64,000 bases of DNA, from assembly GCA_016987375.1 (NCBI GenBank), contig PJRA01000263.1, forward strand, positions 5,343,141-5,407,140, given 5' to 3'. The position numbers and the translations under genes are program-made. The DNA is from Brachionus koreanus. Lineage: Eukaryota; Rotifera; Eurotatoria; Ploima; Brachionidae. The notes beneath the pieces were generated by a model. The model saw nothing but the letters and a program-made list of their open reading frames with translations, ran no database searches and was not told the DNA's origin. Positions 57,111-64,000 of the stretch are shown piece after piece (positions within the stretch are counted from its first letter, which is position 1; each line of letters begins with the position of its first letter).

Positions 57111-60100
57111 AAAAATTTGGTTCAAATAAATTATGAAATATAGATATTGGTTTGTCAGAAAAATAAAGAGATTAAACATATCGGAAGTTGCTTCGCTTTA
57201 AAAATTAGGGTCTTAGGAAGGCACTTGTTTGCAAGGAAATATGGTAAAAGATTTTGATTAAATTTCCTGTAAAATTTTATTAATTAAGCAAATTTACATA
57301 TCATTTCCTATTATGATTATATTTTTCTTAAATTCAAACAGTTTGACTAAAATAAACAAAGCTAAGTTGATATGTAGAATAGAATTAATTAAACAATCAT
57401 TAAAGTGTCACGACAAAAAAATTGAATTAATTTAAAATAAAGCAACACAAAAAAGTGAAAAATTTTTTATTCATGAGTTAATTTTTAAGCATTCATTGCT
57501 TGAACATTTGCCTTTGAAAGGTAAGTTCAAAAGCAGACTTGGTGATTTAATCGAAAATGTACTATGGTAGTTTTAAATATTACTAGTTCTAATAAATAGA
57601 AGAAATACAAGAAAATATTGCATTAAGTGGTAAAGATTGATAACCAATTGCAAAGTTTTGGCAAAATTTACTAGCCTTTAAGAAAAAAAAATCATGTGTC
57701 TGCTAAACTTTTCAATATTCAAGAAACTAATCTTTAATTCTATAAAAAATTTATTGCTTTTTATTTCGTGATTTTTTTCTGTTGTACCAAATTTCATTAT
57801 TCTCTTAATTTAGAAATGAGGTATAATTAGTGTCTATCGTGACCTCTCTTTTTATACTCTAACTTGAATAAGTTGGTTAATTAAAGAATATTTCTAAAAT
57901 TTGACTATGAACTTATTTTTAAAATCGAATTATTATGTGTTTTAAATTCAAACAGTAAAAAATATGAAATTAATGTTGCAAATTAGTGATAATTTAGTTG
58001 AAATTACTAAAATTATTATTAATTTCTATTTTAAAAAAAAACTATAATTTAAAAATTAATTGTGAATACCTGTAGTGAATTTTTTTATTTGCAATTGCAA
58101 TTTTTTACGACAAATTAATTTTTTTTGTTCAATTTTTAAATTTAATAATGAGTTAAATTAAATTTTTCATCAATAAATTTTTAAATATTTTAAATAATAT
58201 ATAAAATAAAACAAATAAATATATTTTCGATCTTTTTAAAACTTGAAATTGTAAAAGCTCTTTATATTATTTAAAATTTTAGACTAATGCGATAATTATT
58301 TTTGATAAATCCTTTAAAAGCTTTAGAAATATTTCTATGAATTATAAATCACTCCCAATCTCCTCAATTCTTAAAATAAAATTTATATTCCTATAATCAG
58401 TATTAAATCCTAAAAGGTTAAGTAAACCATCTTAAAATTTTATTTAACCTCTGCAAATTAAACTGATGTTTAAATAACTCTATTTTGTATTAATTAAACA
58501 AATTTGATTTCCTACTGACATTTTCTGTTAATTAATTAATTTATTAATTTGATATTTTTTTCTAAATGCATCCGTTAGAAAGGATCCTCTTTCAATCTTA
58601 AAATCAATATATCAACATTAATTGTTAATTCTGATTTAACTGGTGATGTGTAATTATTATGGATTTAAAGAAAGCTCTTTCATTAGTCTATGAAGATTTC
58701 ATTTAATTAGAATCTATTGTGAATGTTTACTGAGAAAAATTACAATTACAGTTATTATAAATCATTCAGGTAGTAATTATTTTATTTAGGGTTATTTTGA
58801 TAAATTGATCTATTCCATCTTTTGATTTCACACTAGGTCTGGTTATTATTTCCTTTTAACAATTTTTCGAAACATATTTTGCAACATTTGAAATTTAATC
58901 ATAGAAAAATTAAAGAAAATAATAATTCAAAAAAATATCAAACTAGAGAAAAGAATATTTTTTAAAATTGAATTTGATTAAATTAATTACTAAATACTAA
59001 AGAGAGAAGAAATTTTAATTTCCGATGAGAAGTTATAAATAATTGAGTAAATTTATGAAAAATTATTTGCCTAATTCATTTTGATTGTTATTTATTTTAA
59101 ATTTTTATTTTATAAAGTCTTAGATACTTTTATCTTTTAAAATTATCCCAGATATTTCATTTTTTGCGATCAATTTGAAGGTTTTTTTTTAATATATATT
59201 TCTATGAAACAATTTTTTGCTACCTTTATCATTGATCCAAAAGATTTTTATTCAAAAAATTGAATAAAATCTATCAAATAAAATAATTTTGAAGTATAAT
59301 AAAAGTATTAAGATCAGATTAAGTAAATTACTTGCAAAAATTGAGAGCTGAAAAACCAAAATACTAGCTTAATTAGTTTTTAATTTTTGAAGAATAATAA
59401 ATAAATTAATCATTGAAATGATAAAAAAATAAAATTTTTATGGAAACTTTCAGTAGGAAAAAAATACAAATAAAGAATAGATTTTTATGTTACAAAAAGT
59501 ATATAAACAGTTTCATGTTTCATTTTTTCAATTTTTTAAGTATGAAATTAAAAAAACTGAATTTTAATGATTTAATAGATAATAAAATAGATAAATTTTT
59601 TAATATTAAATTCAATTAATTTGCTGCTAAAAGAATTTAAAGTCATTTTAAAAATGCATTAAAATATAATTAAATTTTGATCAAAACAACGATTAAATTA
59701 ATTATATGAAAGAAACTAAACTCTTTAATAACTTAATTCTTTAAACAGATAAATATTATAAATTAAAATTAAAACCCTAAAAGGATAGTTTTGACTAAGA
59801 TTTGAGAAAAAAATTTTTAAATAAAATAAAATATATTTAAAAAAATAGTGCAACATACTCTGCTGCACCTTTTATGCCTAAAATATATCTTAAATTTTTT
59901 TTCAAAGTATGTTCCACTGTTGCAGTTATTTTGTTTTAGTTAATTTAAATTAAACGAGTAAGTAAATTGAATTTCACAGCAGCCAAAATAAGTTCAATTA
60001 ATTTTTTATGATTTTGGTTTTCAAAATTTTCCGTAAAAATTTTCCAAATTTAATATAAATTCTAGTAACCAAAACTTTTCAATGTAATTTTTTAAATTTT

Positions 60101-60332
60101 AGAATTTAAATGACATTAATAATTTAACTTCTTTCAAAAAAAATTTGAATTCAAATTTTTTAAAAATAAATAACTTGTTTGATTTAATGGACAAAAATTT
60201 TAAAATTTTAGAAGATAATAAATTTTAACAAGCTTTCAAAATTAACCGTCACTTAACATGGTTTTAAGTTGAAAAAGGACCAATTCATACCAGTTGAATG
60301 AATTTTCCAACATATTGCTCATGACTAATAAC
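57111..60332. other. AT-rich intergenic DNA, nothing recognised
   Basis: No coding signal, RNA gene or clear repeat structure noticed. Confidence 0.5.
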
Positions 60333-60570
60333 TTAACACTCAAAAACCGGATGGCTTTTTCGACTCTTTTATTTAAATCTTTTTTAATACTTTTTTTCAA
60401 TGAAAATAAAATTATTTTATAGAAAAAATAAAATAATTCTATAATATTTTTTATTGATATGATATGATTGAAAAAAAATTTAAAAAAAATGATTAAATTT
60501 ATTGAATAAAAAACAAATAAAAGAAGTTACAAAAGGGATTCAAAAGACCCCTCCGGTTTTTAAGTGTTAA
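60333..60570. mobile_element. piggyBac-type MITE, subfamily B, copy 2 (complete)
   Basis: TTAA at 60333 and 60567 flank the termini CACTCAAAAACCGG and CCGGTTTTTAAGTG (one mismatch). The length is 238 bp including TTAA. The interior has a near-palindromic AAAATTATTTTATAG / ATAAAATAATT stretch. It matches 39533-39743 on both sides of that copy's gap. Confidence 0.8.
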
Positions 60571-61619
60571 ATAATCCAATTTTTTTAAAATTCTATCAAA
60601 AAATTTATAAACAATTTTAAAATTTGAAAGGCTAACTGACCACTTATTTTAATGTATTCAATTTTATTAAGATTGCATAATTTTTCTTTTTTTCGTTTAT
60701 TAGTTTCATTTAGCATTTAAAAGCAATTTTTAAAAAAAAATTTAGAAAAAAATGATCTGCGTTTTTGCATTATTATTTTAAAAAAATATTTCATTATATG
60801 AATTGACATTTAAGATTTTTAAGGCCATCTAAATTTAAATGTTTTTCGAAACTTTTCAGATAAATTTTTTACTTTGTTATTTTAATATATGTTTATTTTT
60901 AAATTAAAAAAGTTTTATAATATAAGACTATTTAAAAATCATATGTCTATTTAGTGCTAAAATTTTAAAGAATTTTCTTGATCTAAGGATCAAACGCTAT
61001 CATAATTTAAATTTTTGAGTACAATATCAAATTGAATTTAATTTTATTTTAATTTCTTTTCTTTAGAAAAAAAGATTTTTTGTTTATAAGAAAGATTTTT
61101 AAAGAAAAACTTGGTAAGAACTTTTCTGATTATTTTTACAGTCGAGTTTTTTTTTGGGGGTTAAACTAATACGAATAGTCATTTTTTCAAATATTGTTCG
61201 ACTTATGATTGCCTACAGAACTCAATAATTTATTAAATAGCTCTTAATTTTGACAATGCTTGCAATTCTTTCCTCTTTTCAAGGTTATATAATTGCATTT
61301 ACTGTAGTTAAGTTATCTAAATATAGTTTTATTTATTTTAAGTTAAGATACAGAGATTAGAAATAACCATAATTTTTAAAAAGGTATCACACAGCATTAA
61401 ACAAAAATAGTTGATTAAGGGGAGCTTAAATTATAGCTAAACAGTTCATTATGTTTAAATAAAAAGATTAAATATACATTAAGATCATTCTAAAATTAAC
61501 TTATATTGGACTTATTATGACCAGTGAATTCTCTTTAATTAGGTGACCACTTAATGAAAGAGAATTCACTAATTTAGTTTAGTTTTACTTATCCAAAAAG
61601 TAGTCGAATCATTTAATAG

Positions 61620-62400
61620 AAAGAAAAAAGTATGTTGCTTATTTTTCGACATTTCGAAAGCTTTCGATAAGGTTTGGCATGAGCGAATAATTTACAAGCT
61701 GATAAAGATAAATATACCTGCCTATTTAATATATTGGATTAAATCATTTCTTAACTGTAGAACATTTAAAGTAAATATAAATGATCACACTAGTGATGAA
61801 TTCAAATGTCTGCTGGCGTTCCTCAAGGATCAGTTATTAGTCCTTTATTATTTAGTATATTTATTAATGATATTCTAAAAGAAATAAATCTAATAATGAA
61901 TATTCACTACTCTTTGCAGACGACCTAGTCACTTTTTTTATTTATAAAAAAAATGGATATATAGAAAGTAAGACGAATAAGTACTTAGTTGAATTAGAAC
62001 AGTATTAAAGAATAGAAGAAATTAAAGAACGTTGCAATTCAAGGCTAAAATTAATCAAAATCTTGTCAAATAAAAAATGGGCCTTGACTTTAGAACTTTA
62101 GGAAACCTTTATAAGTCTTTGATTGGATCTATTCTAGACTATTCTTTCCTTTGTCTTTACTCTCTTTCAGAAACTAATATGAAAAGATTAGAAGTAATCC
62201 AAAATTCAGCGGTTCGTTCTTTATTAAAATTAAGATATGATACTCCCTCCAACATATTACATATTACATCATCATCTATTTTTTAACTTATATTATTCTT
62301 AATTTATTTTTTTCTTATTTTGATTTTTATTTTATTTTTATTTTTAATCTGAAGGAGCTAAAGCTCGGTACAGAAATACAAAATAAATAAATAAATGAAA
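61620..62400 (+). mobile_element. Jockey-like LINE relic with 3' end and (AAAT)n tail
   Basis: Plus strand, with frame shifts: FFDISKAFDKVWHERIIYKL (motif A), SAGVPQGSVISPLLFSIFIND (motif B), LLFADDLVTFF (motif C, intact), then after an internal deletion LGNLYKSLIGSILDYS and MKRLEVIQNSAVRSLLKLRY (C-terminal RT block) and a stop at 62286. A 3' UTR with GGAGCTAAAGCTCGGTACAG ends in AAATAAATAAATAAATG at about 62380-62397, marking the true 3' terminus. Confidence 0.8.
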
Positions 62401-62639
62401 TAACGATCAAATAGTTAATTTGGTTGTTTTATTCAAATTTCGTCACTTAAATTAAAAAGAAAATTCCTAACTTTATAATTTTAAATATTAAAGGAAAAAT
62501 AAATAAACAAGAATTTGATTAAAAAATTAATTCATTAACTTACTTAGATGAGACTGATAAAGAGAGTTCGTAGAAATCATTAAATAGATGAGATATGAGC
62601 TTAATTATTATTTCTCATTCAAAACCGGGCTTTATCATT

Positions 62640-62870
62640 TTTTTGAAAATGGTTTAAGCATTAATGTAGATTTTTTCCCCGTTGGTGTTTTTTAGACAGT
62701 AAACTCTTCTTTTTTATGACTAATACATAAAACACTCAGCTAAATGAGCACGTCGATTCTAAATGCAATGTAGCCTAAATTCTGTGTCAGATTAGAGCCG
62801 TCACTCAAAAAAAGTACTGGAAAAGGAGATGAGCCTCTTCCCTATTATCCGTTTTGATGGAATGAAAGAA
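62640..62870 (+). repeat. Rearranged SINE copy, head and tail in opposite orientation
   Basis: The tail part GTGTCAGATTAGAGCC, then CTCAAAAAAAGTAC, GGAGATGAGCC and CTATTATCC (about 62785-62850) reads on the plus strand. The tRNA-like head (complement of TTTAGCTGAGTGTTTT near 62733, with the body to its left) reads on the minus strand. In the copy at 56821 both parts share one strand. Confidence 0.5.
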
Positions 62871-64000
62871 GTTATTGTAAAAAATTAATTAAAGTTTTAT
62901 TTTAAAGATTTACGAAATAAAAAATTTATTTAATAATTTGCTAACCATCCAGACAACAAAGAATTTTAAATTTGAATTTATTTATCTTTCATGTCAAACA
63001 AAATTCTAGTTTTCATTATTTTTAAAAATAAATACTAATATCTAAAGAAAATTGATTACTTTGACTTTCAGTTTAAATTTGTAAAAAATTAAGTCCTAAT
63101 AAAATTGAAATAAACTAAAAAATTAATATTTTTGTCCCTTGAAAAAGAAAAGTCATCGAATTAGTTTCATCTAAAAAAGATTAATATCTTAAAAACGAAG
63201 GGCGAAACGCCATGATTGAGTTTGTTTAGATTTGAACCGATTCCAGGCCATTCAACTTTTAACAAACAATCAACCTAAATTTTTATGCTTAATTTAATAT
63301 TTCAAGATTTTAAGTCTCAGCTAAGCTTAATCTTTTAAAAATTTTCTTAAATTATAATTTTCTTGTTTAAACAACATTCACACTAAAATTTAACCCAATT
63401 TTAAATAAAATTAAAATAAAACGAAAAAGATAGTTGTTCAAACTTGGAGTTTCACGTAACCAAGCACACTCTTAAATTCTCATTAAATATGTTATGGTTA
63501 TAATGCATGGCAAATTAATTGATACACAAAACGAACACGTTTTATCTCAGAAGGAATCGTTACGATTTTGCAATTTTCAGAAATGAAATTTACGATTTAA
63601 TGAGCATGTATTGAAAATTTATTCATAATATAAATCCTAATGCAGACTAAAAATTTTAATTCAATAACTTTTCATTTTTTTTATGTATATTTTGCATAAT
63701 TTGCATTTTTTGGCTTCAATTTATCTTTATCTATGTTTAAAGACGATTCTTAAAGAAACTTGAGACCAGAGTTACTTTACTTTGGAACTGATATGAAAAC
63801 ATATCTAATCTTTGCAGCCATTAGGAGTGTTTTTAATTACTTAGAGTTAGATAGAAAATAATTTAAATTTTATATTATTTTATTTTAGAATTTATGTTTA
63901 ATTGCTCGATTAGGTATTTATCTCAAGTCTTCAAATAGCTCTATTGTCAAGTAACAAAAATTTAGTCGAACACTTTGGAATAGTCTTACATAAAATTTGG
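62871..64000. other. AT-rich DNA to the window edge, nothing recognised
   Basis: No coding signal or repeat seen. Confidence 0.45.

Overview
This is a eukaryotic window from a very AT-rich invertebrate genome; by eye roughly three quarters or more of the bases are A or T. Spliced genes with mostly short GT-AG introns (58-90 nt, plus a few of 0.9-1.8 kb), an innexin, a nidogen-type basement-membrane protein and many decayed non-LTR retrotransposons and mariners point to a small-genome protostome. A monogonont rotifer would fit the composition and intron sizes, but nothing here proves it. The strings of N at 39589-39638 and 50085-50527 are assembly gaps.

Six protein-coding genes can be assembled to complete reading frames. 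They are DCP2 mRNA-decapping enzyme (5261-6923, +, 3 exons, 504 aa), a secreted nidogen-like protein (18498-11345, -, 4 exons, 1379 aa), an SLC13-type sodium/anion cotransporter (23840-27532, +, 11 exons, 565 aa), an innexin (35029-38010, +, 2 exons, 472 aa), a fukutin-like LicD-family enzyme (43702-40228, -, 4 exons, 509 aa) and the 9-1-1 clamp subunit HUS1 (49834-48959, -, 1 exon, 291 aa). A seventh gene is an intronless rhodopsin-family GPCR (54949-53807, -, 380 aa). They are functionally unrelated neighbours with no sign of an operon or cluster. Their exons are visibly richer in G and C than the surrounding DNA, most clearly in DCP2 and the first innexin exon.

Most of the rest is intergenic DNA that is strongly AT-rich and crowded with transposon debris. 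LINE relics lie at 1-930, 27830-28490, 50085-51151, 52190-52445 and 61620-62400. Mariner relics lie at 9721-10090, 35575-35990, 47275-47580 and 55505-55735. There are piggyBac-type TTAA-flanked short elements at 17159-17380, 39533-39743 and 60333-60570, with a possible end relic near 1258. Two foldback elements have 8- and 9-bp target duplications (22265-22448 and 52945-53262). A tRNA-derived SINE family has copies near 10985, 13298, 56821 and 62640, and a 0.5-kb inverted-repeat element (10311-10812) is nested inside a LINE relic.

The most interesting items are the unusual nidogen-like architecture (tandem G2F modules, no NIDO and no thyroglobulin domain), the uncharacterised short mobile elements with clean termini and target duplications, an internally deleted mariner subfamily, and an innexin with a 70-residue N-terminal extension. 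All exon joins are my own reading of splice signals and phase; none has been checked against transcripts.
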